From RYN-230 sp963841695 (lineage in GTDB: Bacteria > Actinomycetota > Actinomycetes > Streptosporangiales > Streptosporangiaceae), in the NCBI GenBank assembly GCA_963841695.1, contig CAWJDQ010000014.1, positions 124,001 to 188,000 on the forward strand: 64,000 bases of DNA, read 5' to 3'. The notes under the pieces are model-generated. The model saw nothing but the letters and a program-made list of their open reading frames with translations. It made no database searches and had not been told where the DNA came from. The translations under genes and the position numbers were made by a program. Position 1 is the first letter of the stretch. Each line of letters opens with the position of its first letter. Positions 8,106 to 17,578 of the stretch are shown here, one piece after another.

Positions 8106-8699
8106 CTACACGCGTTCGTAGGTGAGGTGCACGGCGTTCCGCGACGGGCGAACCTCGCATTGCCGGTACATCTGGCGTGTCCCTGCCCTGAACAGCGGCG
8201 TGCCGCCACCAAGCACCATCGGGGCGAGGTGCAGCCGCAGCTCCTCGACGAGGCCCTGTTCGAGCGCCTGGCCGATAATGTCGCCGCCGCCCATGATCAC
8301 GACGTCACCATGGGCCGCGGCGGACCGCGCCTGGCCGATCGCGGTGACCAGATCGCTGACGAAGGTGCAGCGCATCCCCAGTTCGCGCTCCAGCCGGACG
8401 TCTTGCGGTGGCGAGTGAGTGACCACGAAGAACGGCGGCGTCCCCGTCTGATCGGCGCCGTAGCCCATGTTCTTGCTCCAGCCATCAGGCCCGTTGACGA
8501 GGTCGAACAACCGCCGCCCCATTACCACGGCACCGCTCTGCGCCGTCGCCTGCGCGAGGACCTCGGTGTCGGCCGCGTCCTGCTGCCTGACCCAGGTGTG
8601 TAGCTCAGGTGCATCGCCGAGCCCGTGTTGTTCATCGGCGCCCTCCCCCGTCACAAACCCGTCGAGCGACATAGTGATGTCGGCGATCACCTTCGGCAT
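8106..8699 (-). CDS. RibD C-terminal / dihydrofolate-reductase-like protein
   Basis: 197 aa, single-domain member of the family that includes DHFR and the RibD reductase domain. It starts MPKVIADITMSLDGFVTGEG, the standard opening of actinobacterial copies. The nucleotide-binding region reads DVVIMGGGDIIGQALEQGLV, followed by LRLHLAPMVLGGGTPLF. ATG 8699 is chosen because AAGAGGAGG precedes it; the open frame to 8810 has no support. These proteins are usually of unknown substrate and not true folate or riboflavin enzymes. It stands alone, convergent with the oxidoreductase to its left. Confidence 0.88.
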   Translation of the reverse strand: MPKVIADITMSLDGFVTGEGADEQHGLGDAPELHTWVRQQDAADTEVLAQATAQSGAVVMGRRLFDLVNGPDGWSKNMGYGADQTGTPPFFVVTHSPPQDVRLERELGMRCTFVSDLVTAIGQARSAAAHGDVVIMGGGDIIGQALEQGLVEELRLHLAPMVLGGGTPLFRAGTRQMYRQCEVRPSRNAVHLTYERV

Positions 8700-8868
8700 T
8701 GCATCCTCCTCTTGGAAACGGTGGGCATGTAGACCGTCGTACGGCGCCAGACTCATCACGGCCGGCCAAATTTTCAGAGGCTCGGGCACCCGCTCAGATT
8801 GCCCGTTCAAGCACGTTAGGGCGTATATTGAGTCGGCGTTTGGGCGGGTGGGCGCCTAGGCTGCTGGG

Positions 8869-10429
8869 GTGGGCACGGCACAGTCGCGGCAGCCGGAACT
8901 CGCCGACGTCGCGCGGCTCGCGCGGCGGCTGGTATACCGGGCGGTGGATGCCGCGCGCACCGAGGACAAGCCGCTTCGGCGGCTGCTGCTAGACCACCTG
9001 GGCGCGGATGCGGATGGCCTGCCGTCTGTGTCCGGGTCGTGGCCGACGTATCAGCATGTGAACCTGCAGGCCGGGCTGGACGCCTGGCTGGCCGGGCCGG
9101 GCCGCCGGTTCGAGCTGGTGGGGATCGCGGGCGCCATGCGGGGCATGGATTACGGGATCGGCTTGCTGATCGCTGACCCGGCAGGCCACGGGCTCGGTTC
9201 GGGCGGCGTGACGACGGTCGCACTGCCTGCGGGACCCGGCGGCGTGACGCGCAGCTGCGTGCAGCACGGCCTGTACCTCGTCGAGGACAACGGCGCCCGG
9301 CTCGCGCTGCTGGTGCACGCGCGCGAGCACGGCCCGTTTGCCGAGCTGATCTTGGATGTGGCCGGGCCGGATGCCGACCGCATCACCAGCGCGCTGGAGG
9401 AGATCCGGCGGCTGGTCAGCGAGCGGAGCGTGTTCCGTGGCCAGGTGATTGCCGTCGGCGCGTGGCTGGAACCGAAGTTCGGCGGGCAGGTGCCGGTGAC
9501 GTTCCTGGACCGGCCTGCCGTCGGCCGGTCTGATGTGATCTTGCCGGACGGCGTGCTGGAGGCCATCGAACGGCAGGTGCTCGGCGTGGCCCGGCACGCC
9601 GGGCGGCTGCGGGCGAGCGGCCAGCACCTCAAGCGCGGAGTGCTGCTGCACGGCGCGCCGGGGACGGGCAAGACGCACACCGTGCGGTATCTGCTGGGCC
9701 AGATGGACGGCGTGACGGCAATCATCCTGTCCGGCCCGGCGCTCAGCCGGATCGGGGAGGCCTGTTCGGTGGCGCGGGCGCTGCAGCCGTCCGTTGTCGT
9801 GCTGGAGGACGTGGACCTGATCGGCGAGGAGCGGCTGCCGCGGATGGGGCCGGTCATCGGGCATCATCCGCTGCTGTTCCAGCTGCTCAGCGAGATGGAC
9901 GGGCTGGACCCCGACATCGACGTGACGTTCCTGCTCACCACGAACCGGCCCGAGATCCTGGAGCCCGCGCTGGCCGCCCGGCCGGGCCGGGTCGACCTGG
10001 CGGCCGAACTCCCGCTGCCCGACGCCGCCGCCCGCCGGCGGCTCGTCCGGCTCTACCAAGGCGACGTGGTCCTGGACCTGGCCGAGCCGGAGCGGATGAT
10101 CGAGCGCACCGAGCGGAGTCACCGCCTCGTTCCTCAAGGAACTCATCCGCAAGGCTGCGCTACTCGCGTGCGAAGACGGCACCGGCAGCGCTGCCGCAGA
10201 TGGCGGCCGGGCCGCCACCCAGACCGCTCAGGCCGCGCCCATCCGGGTCACCGATGACCATATGACGGCCGCCCTCGACCAGCTGCTCGACACCAAGAGC
10301 CAGCTCACCAGGGTGCTGCTGGGCGGCGGTCAGCCCGATGATGCCCTGCCAGGTGAAGCCCCGCACGGTCAGGCGCCGCGGCCGGGACCGCCGCGCCCGG
10401 CACGGCCGCCGCGCCCAGCGGCCCAGTAG
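8869..10429 (+). CDS. AAA+ ATPase (FtsH/Cdc48-type module), split by one frameshift
   Basis: About 519 aa when joined. The N-terminal half (about 1-215) is of unknown fold and may bind substrate. The AAA module has Walker A GAPGTGKT (262-269), Walker B VVVLEDVD (309-316), sensor 1 LLTTNRPE and the arginine-finger region ARPGRVDLAAELPLPD. Near 10111 one extra base breaks the frame. Shifting by one continues the small lid domain (TASFLKELIRKAALLACEDG, then VTDDHMTAALDQLLD) and a Pro/Ala-rich tail to TAG 10427-10429. Without correction the ORF would end at 10257 in Arg-rich nonsense. It resembles stand-alone actinobacterial ATPases that remodel protein complexes; the target is unknown. Confidence 0.8.
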
Positions 10430-10852
10430 ATGAGTACGCCCGCAGCCGAAGCCCGGCTGCGAACCTGCGCCTCGCCCGGTGCCGTGCCCGCATGGCCCTC
10501 TCGGGCCGGCCATCGCCGTCATGACGGGGGCTGACCATCCGGCGAAAAGGCACCCAGAGCGCCCAGTTCGGTGCGGCACCACCCGGCCGACCAGTCCGGG
10601 GTCAGCGGTCTGCGGAAAGGGCGCAGGCCGACGCGCCTATTGATATTGCGCCACGGCCGCCAGACGCCACCGTAGTGATTATGGCGCCGCACCGCGGGTA
10701 GCGCGGGGAGACAAGCGCCAGCACCAGCGGCCCGGTTGCCGCGTAACTTCTGACCGGCCGGGCGCTCAACGCATCGAAGAAGACGGGCCAAGGAACTGCC
10801 TGTGGCAGGCGGTGGCTTGCGGCCGGAAGACGGAAGAGAGGGGACGCGGAGC
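10430..10852. other. Intergenic, no gene seen
   Basis: About 420 bases between the AAA gene and the small membrane protein. The frames that stay open are Arg/Ala/Pro-rich and have no ribosome site or recognisable motif. No RNA gene was recognised. Confidence 0.5.
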
Positions 10853-11062
10853 ATGTGGGTATTTCTCTCGGCACGGCTGCGGCGCTGGGTGCTGCTGGCT
10901 CTGGCCTTGCCGCTCGCCCGGCTGCTTGTCCATCGTCTCGCTCTCGCCGCTGAACGCCGTGACCCATCGGCCCGGACCGCTAGAGCGCTTCACCAGGCGG
11001 ACTCAGCAGTGACCGCGGTATCCCGGCGCGCCTCAGGCAGGACCACGCGCCGACACAGTTAA
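10853..11062 (+). CDS. Small single-pass basic membrane protein
   Basis: 69 aa beginning MWVFLSARLRRWVLLALALP, with one hydrophobic helix after an Arg-flanked start and a basic, Arg/Ser-rich tail. GGAG lies just before the ATG at 10853; the frame is open further upstream but without a site. No family is known to me. Similar short proteins with an N-terminal helix and Arg-rich tail are common in actinomycetes. Confidence 0.5.
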   Translation: MWVFLSARLRRWVLLALALPLARLLVHRLALAAERRDPSARTARALHQADSAVTAVSRRASGRTTRRHS

Positions 11063-11185
11063 ACCCCACTCATCACCGACCTCACGAGCAGGCCAGGCGG
11101 GTGCTCTCGGCGGCATGTGAGGGTGGCGGAGTGCCAGTGAGCCCGGTCTTAGCGGCCGGGTGTGATGGTGCCCTGATGGTGGAAT

Positions 11186-11211
11186 TGGATCGCCCCGGCT
11201 TCTTTGGAGGC
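11186..11211. repeat. Terminal inverted repeat of IS3 element (orfB end)
   Basis: The outer sequence TGGATCGCCCCGG and inner end TTTGGAGGC match the opposite end at 12474-12499 in inverted orientation (21/26). Confidence 0.8.
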
Positions 11212-11231
11212 ACTTTGCTTGCCGGATGTGA

Positions 11232-12127
11232 TTAACTTACCATTCTTTCCTGCTGCGCGTAGTAGTTTTCCTCGTATTCTTTCGGGGGAATGTACTTGCA
11301 GGCGGAGTGCAGGCGCTCGGTGTTATACCAGTCAACCCATTCCAGGGTCGCGAGCATGACGTCATCGGTCCCGCGCCACGGCCCTTCCCTCTCGATGAGC
11401 TCTTTCTTGTAAAGGCTGTTCAGCGACTCGGCCGCCGCATTATCATAAGAATCGCCCTTGCGCCCGACCGACCTGACCGCGCTGATCTCGCCGAGCCGCT
11501 CGGTATAGCGGATCGCGGTATACTGAACTCCGCGATCCGAATGATGGACAAGCTGGCCGTCCATCCGGTCGCCGCGAGACCAGACGGCCATTTCGAGCGC
11601 GTCGAGCGCAAGCTCGGCCCGGAGCGTATCGGAAACCTGCCAGCCGACAATCATCCGGGAAAACAGGTCAAGGATGAACGCTGCATAAACAAAGCCGAAG
11701 GAAGTTTCTATGTAAGTAATGTCAGCGACCCAGCGGCGGTTCGGCGCCGCGCGGTGAAGTCGCGTTCCAGCAGGTCAGACGGCCTCTCCTGGCCAGCCGG
11801 GCCGGGCACGGTCGTCCGCGGCCTCTTCTTCCTGGCCCGCAGGCCCTCCAGGCCCATCTCGCGCATCAGCCGCTCGACCGTGCACCGCGCGACCTCGATC
11901 CCGTCACGATTCAGCTCGCGCCACATCTTCTTAGCACCGTAAAGCTTCCGCCCTTTCTTCTCCCTTGCCCGCATGATTGCCCTCTTCAGCTCCTCGTCGC
12001 GCTCGTCCCGCGCGGACGGATTCTCCTCTCTCTTCTTCGCCGCGTAATAGGTGGACGGCGATATCTCCAGGACCGCGCAGGCCGGCTCCACTCCGAACCG
12101 GTCCTTATGCGAATCGATGAACTCGAC
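11232..12127 (-). pseudogene. IS3 OrfB, DDE integrase-core transposase, one frameshift
   Basis: About 298 aa if restored. The HTH_21-like region contains EFIDSHKDRFG then CAVLEISPSTYYAAKKREEN and RKLYGAKKMWREL. The rve integrase core starts at NRRWVADITYIETSFG with the first Asp, continues with HHSDRGVQYTA for the second and SYDNAAAESLNSLYKKEL for the Glu. A single lost base near 11745-11752 (in the GCGCGGCG run) separates the two parts, so no full-length transposase can be made as the sequence stands. Confidence 0.85.
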
Positions 12128-12447
12128 TAGCGCGGAAGTCGGGGGTCGAGTTCCCGGGCGAAATAAGCGCTCGCCGCCTTCAGGATCTCATTAGCCCGCC
12201 GCAGCTCGCGGACTTCCTTCTCCAGCTCCGCAATGCGCTTCTTGTCGTCGCTCGTGGTGCCGGGCCGCTGCCCGCTGTCAATTTCCGCTTTCTCGACCCA
12301 GTTGCGGAGAGTCTCGGGATTGATGCCCAGCTTGTGGCCGACGCTTGCCAGCGTGCCACGCGAGCTGCCCGACGCGGCACGCAGCTCGAAGACCATCGCC
12401 ACCGCACGTTCCCGCAGCTCAGCGGGGTGCTGCTTCCGTGATGTCAT
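12127..12447 (-). CDS. IS3 OrfA, helix-turn-helix subunit
   Basis: 106 aa from MTSRKQHPAELRERAVAMVF. An HTH_Tnp_1 domain (LASVGHKLGINPETLRNWVE) is followed by the leucine-zipper coil ELEKEVRELRRANEILKAAS and the usual end SAYFARELD. It binds the element ends and normally joins OrfB by minus-one frameshifting; orfB is open in the minus-one frame at its stop (12127-12129). ATG at 12447 is preferred over one three codons earlier from family comparison. Confidence 0.9.
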   Translation of the reverse strand: MTSRKQHPAELRERAVAMVFELRAASGSSRGTLASVGHKLGINPETLRNWVEKAEIDSGQRPGTTSDDKKRIAELEKEVRELRRANEILKAASAYFARELDPRLPR

Positions 12448-12473
12448 GAGTCCCAACTTTCCCAGAGGTCACA

Positions 12474-12499
12474 GCCTCCAAGAAACTCGGGGCGGTCCA
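12474..12499. repeat. Terminal inverted repeat of IS3 element (orfA end)
   Basis: Read on the minus strand this begins TGGACCGCCCCGAG and ends CTTGGAGGC, the mate of 11186-11211. Confidence 0.8.
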
Positions 12500-12515
12500 C
12501 CCTGGAGGTGACCCG

Positions 12516-14598
12516 GTGAATGAGACCCTGCGCGGCCTGCTGGCGGTGGGAACCCGGCTGGCCCACGACGGCCAGTGGTGGCAGGTCGCCGAGCTGGACG
12601 GCCCTGATGTCCTGCTGTCCGGTGCCTCCGGCGTCCGGCGGGTCAGCGCCGGGCACCTGCTCGCCGACCCGTCCACCCGGCTCGACGGGGCGCCCGCGGC
12701 CCCGTGGGGAGCACCGGCGCGGAGCTGGCCGGGCTGGGCGAGGCCGGGCTGGCAGAGCTGCGGGAGCGCGTCGCGCACGTCCAGGAAGTGCGGACGGGGT
12801 TCCGGCGCGGATGCGCCGAGCTGGCAGCGGCCGGCGAGCCGCGCCCGGACTACTCGCCAGGTGTCCCGATGCTGGACCGCTATGCCGCCAAGGCCGCCGA
12901 GATCGGCGTCGGGATGTCCACCCTGCGCCGCTGGGTCAAGGACTTCACCGAGCGCGGCCCGGCCGGGCTGGCCGACAACCGCGGCACGCGCCGGCGGCAG
13001 CCTCTGGCCGGGGCGGACCCGCGCTGGCTGGACACGGCCCGGCAGGTGCTGGCCGGCCGCACCGATGCCAGCAGGCCCACCCAGGACCTGGTCCTCGCCG
13101 AGATCGCCGCCCGCCTGGACGCCGAGCACGGCGCGGGAGCGGTGCCGGTCCCGTCGCCGACCCGCGCCCGCATCCTGCTGCGCGAGATCTCCCAGGGGCA
13201 CGTCCGCGTTCGGCGGGGACGAAGGCCAAGCGTGAGATCGCCGGCCGCCCGGCGGCGCCCTACGGGCGGCTGCGGGCGACGCGGCCGGGCGAGTACCTGC
13301 TGCTGAACACCACCCGGCTGGACGTGTTCGCGATGGACCCGGTGACACTGCGCTGGGTGCAGTGCGAGCTTACGGCTGCGATGGACCTTTACGACCGGTG
13401 CGTCACGGGGCTGCGGCTGACCCCGGTCTCGACCAAGGCGGTCAACGCGGCGGCCGTCCTGTTCGAGTCCGTCAGGCCGCTACCCGGCCCAGCCGACGGG
13501 CAAGATGACGGCAGGCCGCCCTACCACGGCCTGCCCGGCCGGGTGGTCATCGACGCGGCCAGGCTCGCCACGGAGGACGGCGGGCCGCTGCTGCCGTCGG
13601 TCGCGGCGGAGACCGTCCTGGTTGACCACGGGAAGATCTACCTGTCGGAGCACCTGATGAGCGCCTGCGCCCGGCTGGGCATCTCGGTCCAGCCCGCCCG
13701 GGTCTACCAGGCCACCGACAAGGGACCCCTGGAGCGCTGGTTCCGGACCCTGGGCGAGCAGCTGCTCGCCGCGCTGCCCGGCTACAAAGGCCCCGACGTC
13801 TACCGGCGCGGCAAGAACCCCGAGCAGCAGGCGTTCTACTTCCTCGGCGAGCTGGAGCAGATCGTCCGCCGCTGGACGGCTGACTGCTACCACAGGCAGC
13901 CCCATGCGGGGCTGTGCGTCCCCGGAGGTGCCCGGCCTGGAGGTCAGCCCGCTGGAGATGTTCGCCCACGGGATCGCGGGCCGGCTACCTGCAGGTCCCC
14001 GCCCGCGCCGACCTGGTGTTCGACTTCCTGAAGGTGGAATGGCGCACCATCCAGCACTACGGGGTGGAGATCGGCGGCCTGCGCTACGACGGGGCGGCGC
14101 TCAACCCCTACCGCAACCGCACCAGCCCCTATACCGGCGAGCACGCCGGCCAGTGGCCGCTGCGGGTCGATCCCGGTGACGTGAGCAGGGTCTGGTTCCA
14201 GGATCTCGCCGACAACGCCTGGCACGAGCTGCGGTGGGAGCACGCCGACGCTGTCGGCGGCCCGTTCAGCGGCGAGGCGCTGGCCTACGCCCGGCAGCTC
14301 GCCGCCGCCACCCACAGGTTCCCCGACACCCGGCGCGCGCTCGCGGAACTGCTAGAGCAATGGGGCGCGGGACTGGCCGGCAACCACGCCGAGCGGCGGA
14401 TGGCCCTGCGCCTGTCCGAGCAGCGGCTGCGCCTGGTGCCGGCCCCGCCGCCCGCGGCGGCTGCCGGCACCGCAACGGCCGGCCGGTGCCGGCAGCGGGG
14501 CCGGGGGCAGCGACGGCGAGCCCGGTGCCCCGTTGCCCGGCGAAGAGCCCGGCGGCGACCCGGGTGACTTCTACGCCGACGCGATGGAGAGCGTGTGA
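12516..14598 (+). pseudogene. TnsB/Mu-type DDE transposase, multiply frameshifted
   Basis: A single ancestral gene of about 690 aa can be followed through several frames. The N-terminus MNETLRGLLAVGTRLAHDGQ follows a strong GGAGGTGA. An HTH part then reads EIGVGMSTLRRWVKDFTERG with PTRARILLREIS. The catalytic core has LDVFAMDPVTLRW (first Asp), VLVDHGKIYLSEHL (second Asp) and KGPLERWFRTLGEQLL (Glu). A Mu C-terminal beta domain follows (FDFLKVEWRTIQHYGVEIGG) and the end is DFYADAMESV. Frame breaks lie near 12705, 13200, 13920, 13975 and 14485. No TnsC or TniQ partner follows. The element is decayed, or the sequence here is especially error-prone. Confidence 0.8.
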
Positions 14599-14629
14599 GC
14601 ACGCCGCTGCGGCCCGCCGAGCGCGCCGA

Positions 14630-14848
14630 AGCGTACGCGGCGTAGGCCATTCCGGCCAGCACGGGCTGGACATGCTGTGTAGCTAGGAACGCCGAAGCTG
14701 TCACAGCATAGCCGACAAGTAGCATGGCCTTGGTGTCGATCCGCGCACTGTCGCCGGACTGCCGAGCTAGACGGGCGGTCAACTCGTTGTTGATGACTTC
14801 CAGCGTGTCAGTCTGCAACTCCGACTCGTTGGTCGCTATGTCACTCAT
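14630..14848 (-). pseudogene. Truncated two-helix membrane protein (Pycsar-effector-like N-terminus)
   Basis: The start MSDIATNESELQTDTLEV sits behind AGGAGAG. It has an amphipathic helix, then SARIDTKAMLLVGYAVTASA and the beginning of a second helix (PVLAGMAYAAYAS). Near 14630 the sequence turns into the antisense of the TnsB-like gene's end, so the rest of the protein is gone. The DTKA motif before a hydrophobic helix recalls small membrane effectors of the Pycsar type (DUF5706); this match is weak and from memory. The transposon end probably removed the C-terminus. Confidence 0.5.
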
Positions 14849-15353
14849 GGTCTGTGATTCTCTCCTAGACCGCCTAGTTGGTGCGCACCTGACATTCCGG
14901 CTCACATCTCCGTAACGGTCCGATTTCTAGCCGAGATTATGGATCTCACCAGGCTGCTACACCCTCGCGCGTGGATCAGACCTGGCCTGCGCCCGCTTCC
15001 GACCTGCTGCGGCCCAGGTCGTGGCCAGTCCAGATGGTCCGCCCGTAGCCGTGAGAACGCCTGATTCGCTCCCTGTTCTGGCACGGAAGTGGCACCGGTC
15101 GCCATGTGGCTGGTCGTCCATTCACTGTCAAGAAGAGGTTGACTATCAGCTTGGGGATGAGCGCTGAGGTCTTCGCTCACCAGTCGTCTGCGACGTCAGC
15201 GGGTTCATCAGGTGGCCGCGAGTGTCCGCAAAGCACGAACAGTGGCCGATCCGATCGTGCCGTTCTCCATACGGCGGACTCGTACTGGAGGTAGTCGCGA
15301 TCGCCACCAGCGCCTCCGGCCTGTCCGACGGCGCTCTGACTCGGAGGCGCCCC

Positions 15354-15659
15354 CTACTCGCGATGGAGCGAGAGTGCCAGGCTGGGAACGACGAAGGACA
15401 AGAGAAAGATCGGCAAGATGCTCTTTCCGCCGCATCGGAAGGCGACGATTTCGCCCTCGGCGGCGTCGAAGGTCTTGGTTCGGCTGGAGTTTCGGCCGTT
15501 GCGGACTTGCAGGGTGTGACGTCCGGGTTCGACCGGTATGTCGATGGTCTCGTTCAGTTCCACGGACCCGGCAGGCTTGCCGTCGACCACGGCGTCGTAG
15601 GTGCCGCGGCGGACCTCCACTCCGATGGTCTTGTGCGTCAGCTTCAGCGTTGCGGACAT
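15354..15659 (-). CDS. PEGA-like small protein with C-terminal hydrophobic segment
   Basis: 101 aa starting MSATLKLTHKTIGVEVRRGT behind GAGGAG. The body looks like an all-beta surface or PEGA-like domain: YDAVVDGKPAGSVELNETID and EPGRHTLQVRNGRNSSRTKT. It ends with ILPIFLLSFVVPSLALSLHR, a membrane segment. It may be a tail-anchored protein. It lies upstream of, and on the same strand as, nothing functional in view; the ABC operon to its right ends 72 bases away and could read into it. Confidence 0.6.
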   Translation of the reverse strand: MSATLKLTHKTIGVEVRRGTYDAVVDGKPAGSVELNETIDIPVEPGRHTLQVRNGRNSSRTKTFDAAEGEIVAFRCGGKSILPIFLLSFVVPSLALSLHRE

Positions 15660-15731
15660 TGCTGATCTCCTCGTGTTGGTGAACGGCGTTTTCTCTGGGT
15701 GCTCGGCGACAGATGCCACGTGCCGGCCCGG

Positions 15732-16467
15732 TCATACGCGCCTGCCGGTCACGAGCCGTTCGCGGTCGAACATCGCGGCCACGACGCGCCAGGCCAGCAG
15801 GTCGAAGGCCAGCAGCGCTGCGGCGAGACCGAGCGCGAGAGCGGTCGACTCGGTGATCACGTTCAGCGACATCAGCGCGAAGATGGCCAGCGGCGGGAAG
15901 CTGCCCAGCACGCTCAACTGCTGGGCGACGCGGACGTCGCGGACCGGGCGGAGACCGCGATCCCGACCCAGATCGCCCAGCCCGCAAGCAGCGGCGTGAA
16001 CAGCAACTGGACCAGCACGTGCGGTCCTGCATAGATCGCCGAAACGATCGCCGGATGAGCAAACAGGGCCGCAGCGGCAAGGAAGATCCCGAAGACCGCG
16101 TAGGCGATCACGAGCGTCGGAACGAACGCGGCCAGCGCCTTGCCGATGAGGAACTCCTCGCGACGGATCGGGGTGGTCAGGACCGGCTCTAGCGTGCCCT
16201 GCTCGCGCTCGCCGACCACCGAGTAGGCCGACAGGGTCGACGGGACGATCGCGGGAATCACCAGCATGTAGAGCAGCGACAGTCCGATACGAGTGTTGAG
16301 GTCGGCGGTGTCCACCGTCGCATTGGCGACGAACAGCTGGATCGATCGGCAGCGATGATGAAGAGCACTGGCACCATCGTCATCGTGACGATCACGAAGC
16401 GGTTGCGCCGGTAGTCCCGCTGCTCCTTTCGGAGGATCGCGCCGACCCGGGTCCAGCTGAAGCTCAT
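15732..16467 (-). CDS. ABC-2 type exporter permease, two frameshifts
   Basis: About 245 aa when joined. It starts MSFSWTRVGAILRKEQRDYR. The signature region has TRIGLSLLYMLVIPAIVPST and VVGEREQGTLEPVLTTPIRR, with the conserved EREQGT loop of ABC-2 permeases. Later helices contain FVPTLVIAYAVFGIFLAAAA and SFPPLAIFALMSLNVITEST. Frame breaks lie near 16343 and 15945. The start overlaps the ATPase stop by four bases. With the ATPase it would form an export pump of unknown substrate. Confidence 0.75.
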
Positions 16468-17482
16468 CGGCCCTTCGCCTCCACGTCCTCGTCGATCAGC
16501 TCGAGGTAGACGTCCTCCAGCGAGTGGTGGGACTCGGCGATCGACAGGATGTCGGCATCGGCTCCGACGAGCGCTCGCGCCAGGGCTGGAGCTGCGAGGT
16601 CCGGGTCCGAGACGGTCAGCGTGTAGCCAGATGGCGTCTGCTCCCATCCCTCGACCCCGGGCACAGCGCCGAACACCGCCTTGTCTGGGTCGTCCAGGGG
16701 TGCGCGCAGCCGTACGTCCAGGGAGCGCCTGAATAGTTGCTTACGCAACTCGTCGGGTCGGCCGATGAGGCGCAAGCGTCGTGTTCAGGATCGCCACGCG
16801 ATGGCACAGCCGTTCGGCCTCCTCCAGCCGGTGCGTGGTTAGGAAGATGGTCACCCCGCGCTCGTGCAACGACGCGATGCAGTTCGTGGACCTCGCGCGT
16901 CGCCACAGGATCAAGGCCCGAAGTCGGCTCATCGAGGAACAGCACCGCCGGGTCGTTGAGCAGCGCCCGGGCGAGCGCGACCCGCTGGCGCAGCCCCTTC
17001 GACAGCGACCCGCACAGGTCACCGGCACGGTCTTCGAGGTTGACCGCTCGCAGCGCCCGGCCGATGCGCCCGCGAACGTCATCCAGCTCGTAGAGCCCGG
17101 CGAAGCACTGAAGGTTCTCCGGCACCGTGAGACGCAGGTACAGACCCGGGGACTCGGGCATCATCGAGATCCGCGAGCGGATCGCAGGGCCGTTCTTCGC
17201 CATCAAGGGGATGCCGGCGACAATCGCCGACCCCGAGGTCGGCGCGATGAGCGTGCCCAGCGTCCGCACGGTCGTCGTCTTGCCCGCCCCGTTCGGCCCC
17301 AGGAACCCGAACAACTCCCCGGCAGCGACGCTGAACGAGACGTCGGACACGGCGGTGCGCCCGCCGAAAACCTTGGTCAGGTGGCTGACCTGGATGGCCG
17401 CTGGCACGGCCCGGGGAGCCTGCTCGGCGCGGGCCGTTCCCGTCTCGTCCAGGCCTTCATACACCGCAGGGTCACCGTTCAC
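16464..17482 (-). CDS. ABC exporter ATPase, two frameshifts
   Basis: About 340 aa when joined. Walker A is LGPNGAGKTTTVRT, the signature is GSLSKGLRQRVALARAL and Walker B is VLFLDEPTSGLDP. The switch His lies in ERGVTIFLTTHRLEEAERLC, now in a second frame (break near 16885). The C-terminal DUF4162-like tail RPDELRKQLFRRSLDVRL is in a third (break near 16778) and ends EDVYLELIDEDVEAKGR. GTG 17482 is preceded by AGGAGG. It is operonic with the permease. Operator-like TCTAT/ATAGA repeats 80 bases upstream link it to the YtrA-type GntR at 18446. Confidence 0.8.
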
Positions 17483-17556
17483 TTCCGCCCGCCTCCTGTG
17501 CCCGCCGGGCGCCTCCCGCTTGCCCGCAAGTCTGCACTATTGCATCTCATGCATCT

Positions 17557-17578
17557 GTTCTATCTCCTATAGATATAA
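17557..17578. promoter_or_regulatory. GntR(YtrA)-like operator upstream of the ABC operon
   Basis: TGTTCTAT (17557-17564) followed by TATAGA (17568-17573) gives inverted TCTAT/ATAGA arms. The same TGTTCTATA core appears at 18212-18232 and 18339-18350 around the gntR gene, so the three sites are probably one regulon. It overlaps the 3' end of the lipoprotein gene. Confidence 0.45.

Larger units (their letters stand above)
11186..12499 (-). mobile_element. IS3-family insertion sequence, 1314 bp, inactive copy
   Basis: It is bounded by imperfect 26-bp inverted repeats (11186-11211 and 12474-12499, 21 of 26 matching), both beginning TGGA at the outer end. It contains overlapping orfA and orfB of the IS3 type, with orfB broken by a frameshift near 11745. 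No direct target repeat is visible: the flanking triplets are AAT and CCC. That suggests loss of one flank after insertion or recombination. It ends five bases before the ribosome site of the TnsB-like gene. Confidence 0.85.

Noticed and set aside
11700..11760. Programmed frameshift in IS3 orfB
   Set aside because: Programmed slippage in IS3 elements lies between orfA and orfB, not inside the integrase core; no slippery A-run exists here.
14902..15180. 92-aa minus-strand ORF
   Set aside because: It lies just upstream of the truncated membrane protein, but the GTG start has no ribosome site and the sequence shows no recognisable pattern.
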